NCBI RefSeq assembly: GCF_000445475.1
Contig: NZ_AUPZ01000002.1
Span: forward strand, 1 to 64,000
Source: Sulfurimonas hongkongensis
Lineage (GTDB): Bacteria; Campylobacterota; Campylobacteria; Campylobacterales; Sulfurimonadaceae
Reading direction: 5' to 3'
DNA length: 64,000 bases
Shown here: one piece after another, positions 17,151-26,823 of the stretch
Layout: each line of letters opens with the position of its first letter
Position numbering within the stretch: position 1 is the stretch's first letter
The notes under the pieces: generated by a model
Told to the model about the DNA's origin: nothing
Seen by the model: only the letters and a program-made list of their open reading frames with translations
The model's database searches: none
Translations under genes and position numbers: made by a program

Positions 17151-18422
17151 ATGTTATTTAACACACTTGGGCTGTCAGCTCCACTATTAAAGGCTATTAA
17201 AGAGCAAGGTTATAGTGAACCAACCCCGATTCAAAAACAGTCTATCCCTGTAATTTTGGATAGAAAAGATATACTTGCAGGTGCACAGACTGGAACAGGC
17301 AAAACGGCTGGATTTACTCTTCCGATACTTGAGCTTTTAAGCCGTGCAAGAGATTCTAAAAGTAAACCCCATCATATAAAAGCATTGATACTTACTCCTA
17401 CAAGAGAGTTAGCCGCACAAGTTGGAGAGAGTGTAGCACTTTATGGAAAATTTTTGCCATTTAAGTCATGTGTGATTTTTGGAGGTGTAAAAATAAACCC
17501 TCAAATCGCACAACTTCGTAAAGGCATGGATATTGTCATAGCAACTCCAGGACGACTTTTAGATCATGTGAGCCAAAAGACCATTGATCTCTCAAAAGTA
17601 GACTTTCTTGTCTTAGATGAAGCAGACAGAATGTTGGATATGGGTTTCATAAATGATATTAGAAAGATTTTAGAGATTTTGCCTAAGCAAAGACAAAACT
17701 TGCTTTTCTCAGCTACTTATTCAGATGAGATAAAAAAACTCTCAGATAGACTTTTAAACTCTCCTACACTTATAGAAGTAGCACGAAGAAACACTGCATC
17801 TGAGATAGTAAAGCAAGCTGTTTATCCAGTAGATAAAGGACGCAAGCGCGAACTTCTTACGCATCTTATTAAAAAAGGTGACTGGAAGCAGGTTTTAGTC
17901 TTTAGTAGAACTAAACATGGTGCAAACCGTTTAGCTGGTCAATTGGAATCAGACGGCATAGCAGCGGTGGCCATTCATGGAAACAAAAGCCAAAATGCTA
18001 GAACAAAAGCTTTAGCTGACTTTAAAAAAGGTGAAGTACGAGTTCTCGTGGCTACTGATATCGCAGCTCGTGGGATAGATATAGACCATCTTCCTCACGT
18101 AGTCAATTATGAACTTCCAAATGTAAGTGAAGATTATGTACATCGCATCGGTAGAACAGGTCGTGCAGGAAACAAAGGCGAAGCAATCTCTCTTGTTTGT
18201 ATAGATGAAGATGAGTACTTAAAAAACATCGAAAAACTTATAAAAAAAGATATCCCTAAAGTATGGTTAAAAGGCTTTAAGCCTGATCCATCAATAAAAG
18301 CAGAGCCTATTAAGCAAGGTGGCGGAGGAAGAGGTCGCACAGGAAACTCTAGAAGTAGGCCGAGCAATAAAGCTGCACAGAGCAGAGCTAAATCAAAAGA
18401 TGCATCAGGTAGAAGAAGATAG
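17151..18422 (+). CDS. rhlE: DEAD-box RNA helicase, RhlE type
   Basis: This 423-residue ATP-dependent RNA helicase has the Q motif ([10 protein letters not shown]), Walker A AQTGTGKT (residues 45-52), PTRELA, DEAD (156-159), SAT (187-189), and the second RecA domain ending [11 protein letters not shown] short basic, Gly/Arg/Ser-rich tail ([20 protein letters not shown]) is typical of RhlE. It probably acts in rRNA or mRNA remodelling. A start at 17115 is possible, but the ATG at 17151 has AGGAAA in front and begins with the family's usual MLFNTLGLS-type N-terminus. Confidence 0.93.
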   Translation: MLFNTLGLSAPLLKAIKEQGYSEPTPIQKQSIPVILDRKDILAGAQTGTGKTAGFTLPILELLSRARDSKSKPHHIKALILTPTRELAAQVGESVALYGKFLPFKSCVIFGGVKINPQIAQLRKGMDIVIATPGRLLDHVSQKTIDLSKVDFLVLDEADRMLDMGFINDIRKILEILPKQRQNLLFSATYSDEIKKLSDRLLNSPTLIEVARRNTASEIVKQAVYPVDKGRKRELLTHLIKKGDWKQVLVFSRTKHGANRLAGQLESDGIAAVAIHGNKSQNARTKALADFKKGEVRVLVATDIAARGIDIDHLPHVVNYELPNVSEDYVHRIGRTGRAGNKGEAISLVCIDEDEYLKNIEKLIKKDIPKVWLKGFKPDPSIKAEPIKQGGGGRGRTGNSRSRPSNKAAQSRAKSKDASGRRR

Positions 18423-18486
18423 ATAAACAAATCAGCCTTTAACCTAAGATTTGCTAATATTATAAAAATTATTTTTAGGAAATTTC

Positions 18487-19785
18487 ATGTTAAGATTTGC
18501 ACCTAGTCCAACTGGTGATATGCATATAGGGAACTTAAGAGTCGCCCTATTTAACTTTATTGTCTCGCAACAAAAAAAAGAAGATTTGATAATTCGTATC
18601 GAAGATACAGACAAAGAGAGAAATATTGAAGGAAAAGATCAAGAGATTTTAGATATCTTAGCCCTTTTTGGCATTACCTACTCTCAAGTTATATATCAGA
18701 GTGAAAATTTTCGCTTTCACTCTGCTATGGCCTTGCAACTACTACATGAAAAAAAAGCATTTAGTTGTTTTTGCTCTCCTGAGTGGCTTGAGAAAAAAAG
18801 AGAAGAAGCAAAAGAAAACAAAGAAGCTTACAGATACGATGATGCTTGCAGAGATTTGCTAGCTGAATTAGTTATAGACAATCTAAACCCTTTTACCATC
18901 AGGCTAGCAAGACCGACTGATACTATCATTATAGATGACTTGATAAAAGGAAGTGTGAGTTTTGAGCCAGATGCAGTTGATAGTTTTATTATTATGCGTC
19001 AAGACAAGACTCCAACATATAACTTTGCTTGTGCAGTAGATGATATGCTTAGTGATATCTCTTTGGTTATCCGCGGTGAAGATCATATGAGTAATACCCC
19101 AAAACAAGACCACATTAGAAAATCTTTGGGTTATGAGAAAAATGTCCAGTATGCACATTTGCCTATCATACTAAATGATATGGGCAAAAAAATGAGTAAA
19201 AGAGATGATGCTTCTAGTGTAAAATGGCTTTTAGAAGAGGGTTTTATACCTAGCGCTATTTCAAATTATTTAATATTAATAGGAAATAAGCCTCCTTGTG
19301 AGATATTCGACATAAAAGATGCCATAAAATGGTTCAACTTAGAAAGTATCTCAAAGTCTCCTGCTCGCTTTAGTATGGATCTCTTAAGACACATCAACAA
19401 AGAACATCTAAAAAAGATGGATGCGACTGAACTCTCAAGATATGTTGGTTTTGCTGATGCAAACATTGGCGAGCTTGCAAAGATTTACTTAGAAGAAGCC
19501 TCCACAACAAAAGAGTTGAAATCTAAAATAACTCCTATATTTGCTCCAAAAGAGATGCCAGAAGAGTTCAAAGAGTCCGCAAAAATCATAACTAAAACTA
19601 TTAAAGATGCGCCCTACTTTGAGGAATATGATGAATTTAAGAGCTATGTTATGAAAACCTCAGGACTAAAAGGTAAAGACTTTTTTAAACCACTTAGGAT
19701 TTTGTTGACAGGTGCACAAAATGGTCCAGATATTGCTTTGGTTTACAAATATTTGAAAAATTATTTAGGGGAGATTGTTAAATGA
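18487..19785 (+). CDS. gltX: Glutamyl-tRNA synthetase (GDMHIGN-type paralogue)
   Basis: This 432-residue class I synthetase has HIGN at residues 13-16 and KKMSKR at 234-239. Its opening, [16 protein letters not shown], matches the epsilonproteobacterial GluRS paralogue that in Helicobacter has become specialised for misacylating tRNA-Gln with Glu ahead of GatCAB. Whether this copy is that one is inference, since the other gltX is not in the window. AGGAAA precedes the ATG. It overlaps yggT by four bases and heads the gltX-yggT-slt run known from Campylobacter. Confidence 0.93.
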   Translation: MLRFAPSPTGDMHIGNLRVALFNFIVSQQKKEDLIIRIEDTDKERNIEGKDQEILDILALFGITYSQVIYQSENFRFHSAMALQLLHEKKAFSCFCSPEWLEKKREEAKENKEAYRYDDACRDLLAELVIDNLNPFTIRLARPTDTIIIDDLIKGSVSFEPDAVDSFIIMRQDKTPTYNFACAVDDMLSDISLVIRGEDHMSNTPKQDHIRKSLGYEKNVQYAHLPIILNDMGKKMSKRDDASSVKWLLEEGFIPSAISNYLILIGNKPPCEIFDIKDAIKWFNLESISKSPARFSMDLLRHINKEHLKKMDATELSRYVGFADANIGELAKIYLEEASTTKELKSKITPIFAPKEMPEEFKESAKIITKTIKDAPYFEEYDEFKSYVMKTSGLKGKDFFKPLRILLTGAQNGPDIALVYKYLKNYLGEIVK

Positions 19786-20066
19786 GTGTATTAATAGAAA
19801 TTATCCAAGGTCTAGGTTCTATTGTTGTAAGTCTTATCACCATATATATTTGGGTTATTATCATAACTGCGCTTATGAGTTTTGTAAATCCAGATCCTTA
19901 CAACCCAATAGTACAGTTTTTAAATAGAGTAACGCAGCCAGCATATAGGTTTGTAAGAAGATTTATGAGAACTGTTTTTAATGGCATTGACTTAGCTCCA
20001 CTTGTCATAGTTGTAGCTTTGCAAGTTCTAATAGTTTTACTATCTGCCCTACTTCGTTCTTTTTAG
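19782..20066 (+). CDS. YggT-family integral membrane protein
   Basis: This 94-residue protein has two membrane helices (about 13-37 and 70-92) around a short amphipathic region with the YggT signature [20 protein letters not shown]. The family is linked to osmotic or cell-division functions, but its biochemistry is unsettled. It overlaps gltX by ATGA, so it is translationally coupled; slt follows after 3 bp. Confidence 0.9.
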   Translation: MSVLIEIIQGLGSIVVSLITIYIWVIIITALMSFVNPDPYNPIVQFLNRVTQPAYRFVRRFMRTVFNGIDLAPLVIVVALQVLIVLLSALLRSF

Positions 20067-20069
20067 TCA

Positions 20070-21686
20070 ATGTTTAAGCTCTTTTTACTACTTTTTATAT
20101 CAGCAACTCTGAGTGCTGATATAACGCTTCAAGATATAAAATCAAAGCCTGCTAGTCGGATGAAAAATTTTATGATTTGGCAGTTTTTAAAGCAAGATAT
20201 AACTCCAAAAGAAGCTGATGAAGCGTACTCTTTAGTTAAGGGAAAAAACTATAAAATATATAAAGAGTATATTAAAAAAACCGACAATAAAGAGATAAAA
20301 AAAAGAATTTCATGTCGAGGAAAGAAAAATCTTCTCTCAATCAAAGATGAAGAGTGCTTAAAGCTTGCCTTCTCTCTTTACAAAACACTTCCAATGACCA
20401 ATAAACAAAGAGAGTTGTTAGCTTTAAAAGTAAAAGAGAAGTCTAAAAAAGAGCTTTTAAAGATACAGTGCGAACCATATACACAAGAAGCTTATGAAAA
20501 ATACGATGCCAATACAATTCTTACTAATTTTATTAGTACAACAAAAAAACATAGAAGAGAAAACTTAAACATTTTCTTGGATGAAACTTTTATAAACTCT
20601 CTTTCTAGTTCATGGAAAATATCTCAGTTTGTAGAGATAGTTTTACATGATGAGCATCTAGATAAGCTCAAACAATCACTCTTTAATTTAAGAGGCGACA
20701 ATCTAAACTCTAAAACGAACTTCCATCTTGCCCTTAATCATCTACTGCATAACAACAAGGATGGAGCGATATCTTTTTTTAAACTTTCTATGCAAAAGGC
20801 TAAACACAGAATAGATGTAGATAAAAACTACTTTTGGATTTATAAAGTTAGTAAAGATAAAAAGTATTTAGATGAACTTTTAAAGAGTAGCGATATTAAT
20901 ATCTATACTCTTTATGCACATGAGATGCAAAATAAGGAAGTAGATAACTACTTTAGTGCAGTTGAGACAAATGATATGAAGGCTTCAAGAGATTTAAAAA
21001 ATCCTTTTGAATGGAAAAGTATCTTAAAAGAGATAAGAGAAGCTCCACAAGACAAACTTTATGAGTTATCACAAGAGTATATGAATCAGGAGATGATACC
21101 AGTTCAAACTATGATACTTGAGAGAGCTTATAGTTATAAGATGCATGGATTTATTATGCCATATAGCAACTACTTAAGAGATATAAAAAATGATGAAAAG
21201 GCTCTTGTTTATGCGATAATGCGTCAAGAGAGTAACTTTATACCATCAGCTTTATCTACTTCTTACGCTTTAGGTTTGATGCAGATTATGCCCTTTTTAA
21301 CTGATGATCTATCAAAAAGGGTTAAAGAACCAGTGGAGAGCTATGAAGATATGTTTATCCCTAAAAATAATATAAATTACGCCTTAAAACACTTAGCATG
21401 GATGAAAAAATCTCTATACCATCCTCTTTTTGTTGCTTATGCTTATAATGGCGGAATGGGTTTTTTAAAAAGACATCTAGAGAGTGGAACATTTAGTAAC
21501 TCAGAGTATGAACCATATCTTAGCATGGAACTTATGGCAAATAATCAGAGCAGAGAGTATGGAAAAAAGGTCTTGGCAAATTATGTAATGTATAAAAAAA
21601 TCTTAGGAGAGGAAGTCTCTATTATTCATCTTTTTGATAGACTAAAACATCCGAGCGAGACTGATCGGTTTCGAGAACAAGGCTAA
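20070..21686 (+). CDS. slt: Soluble lytic murein transglycosylase
   Basis: This 538-residue periplasmic enzyme has a signal peptide (first about 16 residues, ending LSADI), a long helical superhelix region, and a C-terminal SLT domain. That domain has the catalytic glutamate in AIMRQESNF, then ALGLMQIMP and AYNGG. It cleaves glycan strands to 1,6-anhydro products. Its 3' end overlaps the convergent lipoprotein gene by 65 bp. Confidence 0.93.
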   Translation: MFKLFLLLFISATLSADITLQDIKSKPASRMKNFMIWQFLKQDITPKEADEAYSLVKGKNYKIYKEYIKKTDNKEIKKRISCRGKKNLLSIKDEECLKLAFSLYKTLPMTNKQRELLALKVKEKSKKELLKIQCEPYTQEAYEKYDANTILTNFISTTKKHRRENLNIFLDETFINSLSSSWKISQFVEIVLHDEHLDKLKQSLFNLRGDNLNSKTNFHLALNHLLHNNKDGAISFFKLSMQKAKHRIDVDKNYFWIYKVSKDKKYLDELLKSSDINIYTLYAHEMQNKEVDNYFSAVETNDMKASRDLKNPFEWKSILKEIREAPQDKLYELSQEYMNQEMIPVQTMILERAYSYKMHGFIMPYSNYLRDIKNDEKALVYAIMRQESNFIPSALSTSYALGLMQIMPFLTDDLSKRVKEPVESYEDMFIPKNNINYALKHLAWMKKSLYHPLFVAYAYNGGMGFLKRHLESGTFSNSEYEPYLSMELMANNQSREYGKKVLANYVMYKKILGEEVSIIHLFDRLKHPSETDRFREQG

Positions 21687-22122
21687 TTTTATCTTCACTC
21701 TCTTGTTTAAATGCTACAAGATAGTATAGATTCCACTCATTTTCAACCGATGTAAGATGAGAAAATTTATTTTTTGCATCTAGTTTTTTTATCTTTATAG
21801 GCAGTTTAGAGTTAAGTCTCATTGTAAGTTTTATATCATCTAGTTTTTTAGGATCAAACATCTCTTTTTTGTCTTTTAAGTAGAGATATACATAGAAATA
21901 CTCATCATTTGTGTATATTTTAGGATAGACTTTGTTTAGGTAAATGACAGAGACTATCCCATCTATGTTTTGTGAAGTCTTTATCTTTGAGCTTTGTAGA
22001 TTTGCAGCAGCTAACTCTTGATCTTCTTGCATATTAAATTTATCAAAGGCATTTTTATCAGCGCAAGCTACAAAAAGTGTCAAAATAATAAAAATACCTA
22101 AAAAAGTTACTGTTTTTTTCAT
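21622..22122 (-). CDS. Predicted lipoprotein of unknown function
   Basis: This 166-residue protein has an N-terminal hydrophobic segment ending in the lipobox LFVAC (Cys20), then a charged domain with KEMFDPKKLDDIKLTMRLNS. I do not recognise a family, but a lipoprotein gene is found at this spot (between slt and mobB, opposite strand) in Campylobacter too. Its last codons overlap the slt 3' end on the other strand. Confidence 0.82.
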   Translation of the reverse strand: MKKTVTFLGIFIILTLFVACADKNAFDKFNMQEDQELAAANLQSSKIKTSQNIDGIVSVIYLNKVYPKIYTNDEYFYVYLYLKDKKEMFDPKKLDDIKLTMRLNSKLPIKIKKLDAKNKFSHLTSVENEWNLYYLVAFKQESEDKISLVLETDQSRSDVLVYQKDE

Positions 22123-22185
22123 ATCTATCTCTCTTCTTTTTTAAAGAATTATAGCTTATTAAACAAGCTTTTAAAGACTATTTTG

Positions 22186-22191
22186 TATAAT
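22186..22191 (+). promoter_or_regulatory. -10 box upstream of mobB
   Basis: TGTATAAT-type -10 (TATAAT 22186-22191) is 32 bp before the TTG start of mobB. It probably drives mobB-fbp and the following small ORF. Confidence 0.6.
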
Positions 22192-22223
22192 CACTTTAAA
22201 TTTTAAATAAAAAAAGACATAAC

Positions 22224-22727
22224 TTGAAAAAAAGATTAGCAGTTGCATTTACAGGTCCATCAAATAGTGGAAAAACTACACTTATTTTAAAAGTAGCTAG
22301 AAAACTCATACATGAGTTAGGCAAAAAAGTAGCTATTATTAAACACGATCCAAGTGATAAGGCTCGTTTTGATGTTGAGGGAAAAGATAGCTATAAGTTT
22401 TCAGATACTGGATCAGAAGTTATTGTGACTTCTCCTACTAGGACTACATATTTCTCAAAACAAAACAAAGATTTAGATGAGATGATTAGACTCTTTGATG
22501 ATTTTGATATCTTACTTGTGGAGGGTTTAAAAAATCTACCTCTTCCACGCATTAGCATATTTAGGGGCTCACTAGAGAGTGAATATTTTCCTTATATGGA
22601 TGCTCTAGCTATTGATGATAGTATCAATATAGATGAGTATGAGATACCAAAAGGTGTTGATATTTTAGATATAAACGAGTGCGAAGATGTCATATCTTGG
22701 ATATTTAAAAATGCAAAGGAAGTGTAG
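22224..22727 (+). CDS. mobB: Molybdopterin-guanine dinucleotide biosynthesis protein MobB
   Basis: This 167-residue P-loop GTP-binding accessory protein of molybdenum-cofactor assembly has Walker A GPSNSGKTT (residues 11-19), then VAIIKHDP and the aspartate-rich LLVEGLKNLPLPRI. It starts at TTG, which is common in this window. It abuts fbp directly (stop TAG immediately followed by ATG). The mobB-fbp pairing is conserved in Campylobacter without obvious metabolic logic. Confidence 0.9.
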   Translation: MKKRLAVAFTGPSNSGKTTLILKVARKLIHELGKKVAIIKHDPSDKARFDVEGKDSYKFSDTGSEVIVTSPTRTTYFSKQNKDLDEMIRLFDDFDILLVEGLKNLPLPRISIFRGSLESEYFPYMDALAIDDSINIDEYEIPKGVDILDINECEDVISWIFKNAKEV

Positions 22728-23570
22728 ATGACAGATATATTTGATGCAATTCAGCGAACTGCAAAGAGAATCAAAAAAGCCATAGATGTAAAAGATATAG
22801 GCTATTCACAACAAGCTAACAGCTCTGGAGAGACTCAGCTTCAGCTTGACATTCAGTGTGATATGATTATTGAAGAAGAGTTTTCGCAAGTTCCATCGAT
22901 TCACACAATAGCGAGTGAGGAAAAAGAAAAGGAGGTACTACTTTGTGAGACTGGAAAGTACTTCATAGCTTATGATCCTCTTGATGGCTCATCTTTGGTT
23001 GATGTAAATTTAAGTGTAGGTTCTATCTTTGGCATATATGAGGGTGCATTTGAGGCTAAAAAGATGGTGGCTTCTTGTTACGTTGTTTTTGGTCCTAGAG
23101 TTGAGATGGTTTTTGCCCACAACAAAACAAAACTGCATCTACTTCAGGGCGAAGACTTCGTTTTTGTAAAAGAGATACGTCTAAATAACAAAGGCAATAT
23201 AAACGCTCCTGGGGGAACTCAGCAAAATTGGGAACCATATCACAAAGAGATGGTTGATAATTTTTTTGCTGAGGGTTATAGACTTAGATACTCAGGTGGT
23301 ATGGTTCCAGATTTGCATCAGATACTTCTAAAAGGTGGCGGGCTTTTCTCATATCCAAACACAAGTGACAGACCTAAGGGAAAACTGCGTAAACTTTTTG
23401 AAGTTTTTCCTTTTGCCTTTGCCTTTAAAAAAGCTGGTGGAGAAGCTACCGATGGAGAATTTGACTTGATGGAGCTAGAGTGTTTTGGTATACACGAAAC
23501 ATCTCAATGTTTTTTTGGCTCAAAATATGAGATAAAAAAAGTAAGAGAAGTCTATGCAAACAACAGATAA
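22728..23570 (+). CDS. fbp: Fructose-1,6-bisphosphatase, class 1
   Basis: This 280-residue gluconeogenic phosphatase hydrolyses fructose-1,6-bisphosphate to fructose-6-phosphate. The metal/phosphate site is visible in ASEEKEKE and in [23 protein letters not shown] (Asp-Pro-x-Asp-Gly-Ser-Ser signature near residue 86). The later [14 protein letters not shown] and [21 protein letters not shown] are family landmarks. It is somewhat shorter than the 330-residue E. coli enzyme. In an rTCA autotroph it is needed for sugar synthesis. Confidence 0.94.
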   Translation: MTDIFDAIQRTAKRIKKAIDVKDIGYSQQANSSGETQLQLDIQCDMIIEEEFSQVPSIHTIASEEKEKEVLLCETGKYFIAYDPLDGSSLVDVNLSVGSIFGIYEGAFEAKKMVASCYVVFGPRVEMVFAHNKTKLHLLQGEDFVFVKEIRLNNKGNINAPGGTQQNWEPYHKEMVDNFFAEGYRLRYSGGMVPDLHQILLKGGGLFSYPNTSDRPKGKLRKLFEVFPFAFAFKKAGGEATDGEFDLMELECFGIHETSQCFFGSKYEIKKVREVYANNR

Positions 23571-23760
23571 TAAACAAGATGATAAGTTTGAGCTTTATCT
23601 TGATGAGATGATACAAAAAGTTCAAACTTGTCAAAAAGAGAGAACTTTAGAGTCTTGTAGTTTATGTGAGAAATATTTGACTTGTGAACTTAGGCATGAG
23701 TATATAAATGCTGTGTACAACAGTATGTCCAAAGGCGAGACTGGCGGATTTGAGTTCTAA
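23554..23760 (+). CDS. Small conserved cysteine-containing protein (68 aa)
   Basis: It starts inside the last 17 bases of fbp and is probably translationally coupled. It carries Cys-x3-Cys-x6-Cys-x5-Cys around residues 27-50 ([20 protein letters not shown]), suggesting a small metal site or disulfides. A small ORF sits in the same place, between fbp and metG, in Campylobacter. Its function is unknown. Confidence 0.78.
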   Translation: MQTTDNKQDDKFELYLDEMIQKVQTCQKERTLESCSLCEKYLTCELRHEYINAVYNSMSKGETGGFEF

Positions 23761-23905
23761 AAAATTAACAAGCTAAACAAAAACCAAGTATTGGCGTGAC
23801 AAGCCAAAGAGGCACAAGTGCTGATAGCTTTGCGCTGAGCAAAACCAAGTGTTAACGTAGCCAAAGGGACTTGTTCCTTTGGCGTGACAAAGTAAAATTA
23901 AGGGA
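23761..23905. repeat. Structured spacer with direct repeats between the small ORF and metG
   Basis: Two 10-bp AAAACCAAGT copies (23780-23789, 23841-23850) and two 12-bp TTGGCGTGACAA copies (23791-23802, 23879-23890) are present. The spacer also has stems TTGGC/GCCAA (23791-23806) and a 9-bp stem with CTTG loop (23861-23869 with 23874-23882). No coding potential is seen. The purpose is unknown. Confidence 0.65.
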
Positions 23906-23911
23906 GATTTT

Positions 23912-25834
23912 TTGAATAAGTATATAACAACACCTATCTATTATGTAAATGGCGAAGCGCATATTGGTCACGCATATACAACTTTTATAGCTGATGCAAT
24001 GGCAAGATATGAAAAACTAAAAGGTCATAAAACCTACTTTCTAACAGGGACTGATGAACATGGTCAAAAGATAGAAGAATCAGCAAAAAAAAGTGGTAAA
24101 CCTACTCAAGAGTTTGCAGATGAGATAAGTGCATCTTTTAAAAATCTTTGGGATGAGTTTGAGATAAGCTATGATAAGTTTATTAGAACAACAGATAAAG
24201 ATCATATGCTAGGCGTCCAGAAAGCTTTTGAGGTCATGCATGCTAAGGGCGATATCTATAAAGACTTTTATGAAGGTCACTACTGTGTGAGTTGTGAGAC
24301 TTTTTTTCCTGAGACTCAACTTGTAGATGGAGAGTTTTGCCCTGATTGTGGCAAGCCTACAAATGTTGTTAAAGAAGAGAGTTACTTCTTTAGGCTCTCT
24401 AAATATGAAGATGCACTACTAGAACACTATGAACAAAACCCTGACTTTATACTCCCCCGCTCTCGTGCAAATGAGGTTAAAAATTTTGTAAAGAGTGGTT
24501 TGAGAGACCTCTCTGTTACCCGTACTTCTTTTACTTGGGGAGTCCCTATACCAGAATCTATAAATGATAAAGAACATGTTATGTATGTTTGGCTAGATGC
24601 GCTTATGAACTATGTAACTGCACTAGGCTATGGTAAAGATGATGTAAACATGGAATTTTGGCCTGCATCTATGCAACTTGTGGGTAAAGATATCTTGCGT
24701 TTTCACGCTATTTACTGGCCTGCTTTTCTTATGAGTCTAGATCTACCTCTTCCAAAACATATTGGTGCACATGGTTGGTGGACTAGAGATGGAGAGAAGA
24801 TGAGTAAATCAAAAGGCAATGTTATCTCTCCAAGAGAGGTCGCAAATGCTTATGGAGTTGAAAACCTTAGATATTTTATGCTTAGAGAAGTCCCTTTTGG
24901 CCAAGATGGAGACTTCTCGCAAAGAGCACTAATAGAGAGAATAAATTCTGAACTTAGTAATGATCTTGGAAATCTTTTAAATCGTATTATTGGTATGAGT
25001 GGTAAATACTCTGAATATGAAATAGATAGCAAAGACGTAGAGAAGTACCATAGAAATGAACTAGATGCAATGAACAAAGCTCTTGCAAATCTTGATGATT
25101 TTATGCAAAATATGCAGACTCATAGATACTTAGAAGAATTATGGAAGCTATTTACTATAGGAAACAAAGCTATAGAGGAACACGCTCCATGGACTAAAAT
25201 GAAAGAGGACAAAAAAGATGAAGCACTAGCTACTGTAGCGTTAGTTGCAAATATTTTAGCTAAAGCCTCTATAATGCTAAGCCCTGTGATGCCAAAGACA
25301 ACTGTTACTATTGCAGATGCACTAAATTTTACTATAGACAACGCAAGCTACAATGAGCTAATTATCGATAGAAAATTATTGAAATTATTTAATATCAAAA
25401 AAGTCCCTCCTCTCTTCCCTCGCGTAGAAGAGCCTTTAATGCCAGAAGCTCCTGAGGCCCAACCAAACAAGCCAGAAGAAGAGACTAAAGAGGAATTAGA
25501 ACAAGATAATCTTATAGAAATAGGTCAGTTTTTTGAAACTTCGCTAAAAGTTGGACATATCGTTCAAGCTGAGGAAGTACCAAAGAGTAAAAAACTTCTA
25601 AAACTTCAAGTGGATTTGGGTGAAAGTAGAACTCGTCAAGTTATAGCTGGCATCAAAGAGTTTTACTCAGCCGAGAGTCTAGTTGGAACACAAGTCTGTG
25701 TAGTTGCAAACTTAAAACCTGCAAAACTTATGGGCATGATCTCAGAGGGAATGCTTCTTGCTGCTAAGGATGAAGATGGTCTATGTTTAGTAAGACCTGA
25801 AAAACCTAAAAAAGCAGGAACACCGATTGGATGA
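23912..25834 (+). CDS. metG: Methionyl-tRNA synthetase with C-terminal tRNA-binding domain
   Basis: This 640-residue class I synthetase starts at TTG after GGGAG. It has the HIGH motif HIGH at residues 18-21, a four-cysteine zinc knuckle (CVSCETFF with CPDCG) and KMSKSKGNV. Residues about 540-640 form an OB-fold EMAP/Trbp111-type tRNA-binding module (VGHIVQAEEVPKSKKLLKL). A proline/glutamate-rich linker (residues 505-530) joins the two. It overlaps the next gene by ATGA. Confidence 0.95.
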   Translation: MNKYITTPIYYVNGEAHIGHAYTTFIADAMARYEKLKGHKTYFLTGTDEHGQKIEESAKKSGKPTQEFADEISASFKNLWDEFEISYDKFIRTTDKDHMLGVQKAFEVMHAKGDIYKDFYEGHYCVSCETFFPETQLVDGEFCPDCGKPTNVVKEESYFFRLSKYEDALLEHYEQNPDFILPRSRANEVKNFVKSGLRDLSVTRTSFTWGVPIPESINDKEHVMYVWLDALMNYVTALGYGKDDVNMEFWPASMQLVGKDILRFHAIYWPAFLMSLDLPLPKHIGAHGWWTRDGEKMSKSKGNVISPREVANAYGVENLRYFMLREVPFGQDGDFSQRALIERINSELSNDLGNLLNRIIGMSGKYSEYEIDSKDVEKYHRNELDAMNKALANLDDFMQNMQTHRYLEELWKLFTIGNKAIEEHAPWTKMKEDKKDEALATVALVANILAKASIMLSPVMPKTTVTIADALNFTIDNASYNELIIDRKLLKLFNIKKVPPLFPRVEEPLMPEAPEAQPNKPEEETKEELEQDNLIEIGQFFETSLKVGHIVQAEEVPKSKKLLKLQVDLGESRTRQVIAGIKEFYSAESLVGTQVCVVANLKPAKLMGMISEGMLLAAKDEDGLCLVRPEKPKKAGTPIG

Positions 25835-26823
25835 GACTTGAAAACTTCCTGGCACTTACACATGGAGTACTTATAAATGAGCCATGTGTAAGTAGTTTTG
25901 AAAATACAATTTTCCAAGCACATAGAGTAAAAAGGGGAGATCTCTTTTTTGCTTATAATCAAGAGGATATAGAAGTTGCTGTAAAGAGTGGCGCTTATGG
26001 GGTTGTTTTTGATAAGCAGATTGAGATAAGTGATAGCGAAATAGCTTGGATAAAAGTTGATGACTTAGACGAGGCTATAAAGAGACTTCTTCGTTTTAGA
26101 CTTATTGAAAAAGAGGTTGTGGCTTATGAGTGCAATGAAATAGTTCTAAAACTAGCTCTTCAAGTCATAACACAAAATAGTTTTTTAGTTGCTCACGGAG
26201 ATATGAGAAGTGTTTTTAAGTCTCTTTGGCAAGTAGAGGAGAGAGCCACTATACTCTTCTGCCCTGCTCTTAACTCCAGGGATATCTTTACAAACATAAG
26301 AACTCTAACAAAAAACACAAGAGAGTCAATCCAAATAATGGAACAAACTCTTTTTGAGACTTCATTTATCTATGATAATATTTTTTATGAGAGACAACTT
26401 ATATCACCATTTTTCATCCCTTACTTAGAAGAACTTCTGCATCTATATAAAAGTTTAAAAATTGATTTTAGACTTAGAAAATTTACACAAATAGAACATT
26501 TTCAAGCTCTCTTTACTAACAAAAATTTTGAGATAAAAGAGTTTGGAACTAGTGATAAAGTGCTTATCTTTGAGCAAAACACAAGTATCATAGAGAGCGA
26601 GATAAGGTTTTTAAACTCAAGTGCACCTTGGGCAAAGATAATTATTGTCATTCCAGATTCTCTTGCTATCTCACAAGATGAGAGCACTTTTAAGTATAAA
26701 CACCAAAAAGAGATACTTGGTATTTTAGGGCAAAATCATTTTCATTTTGCTCTTATTGTTGGAGTAGATAGAAGCATCTTAGAAAAAAAGACACCCTACC
26801 ATACTCAGCCGACTCTTTTTTAA
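25831..26823 (+). CDS. MurE/MurF N-domain-like protein of unknown function
   Basis: This 330-residue protein begins with a region resembling the UDP-MurNAc-binding N-domain of Mur ligases: FQAHRVKRGDLFFAYNQED (compare the ligase pattern DSRxVxxGDLFxA), then AVKSGAYGVVFDK, within residues about 25-85. The Mur ligase central ATP-binding signature (GTNGKTT) is absent, so it cannot be a normal ligase. The remaining 230 residues are not recognised. It is coupled to metG by a four-base overlap, as in Campylobacter. Possibly a peptidoglycan-precursor-binding or regulatory protein; that is inference. Confidence 0.7.
   Translation: MRLENFLALTHGVLINEPCVSSFENTIFQAHRVKRGDLFFAYNQEDIEVAVKSGAYGVVFDKQIEISDSEIAWIKVDDLDEAIKRLLRFRLIEKEVVAYECNEIVLKLALQVITQNSFLVAHGDMRSVFKSLWQVEERATILFCPALNSRDIFTNIRTLTKNTRESIQIMEQTLFETSFIYDNIFYERQLISPFFIPYLEELLHLYKSLKIDFRLRKFTQIEHFQALFTNKNFEIKEFGTSDKVLIFEQNTSIIESEIRFLNSSAPWAKIIIVIPDSLAISQDESTFKYKHQKEILGILGQNHFHFALIVGVDRSILEKKTPYHTQPTLF

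Noticed and set aside
23780-23890. CRISPR array
   Set aside because: The repeats are only 10-12 bp, number two each, are unevenly spaced and have no cas genes nearby.
23912-23950. T-box leader before metG
   Set aside because: No T-box conserved sequence or antiterminator/terminator pair could be recognised; Campylobacterota are not known for T-boxes.
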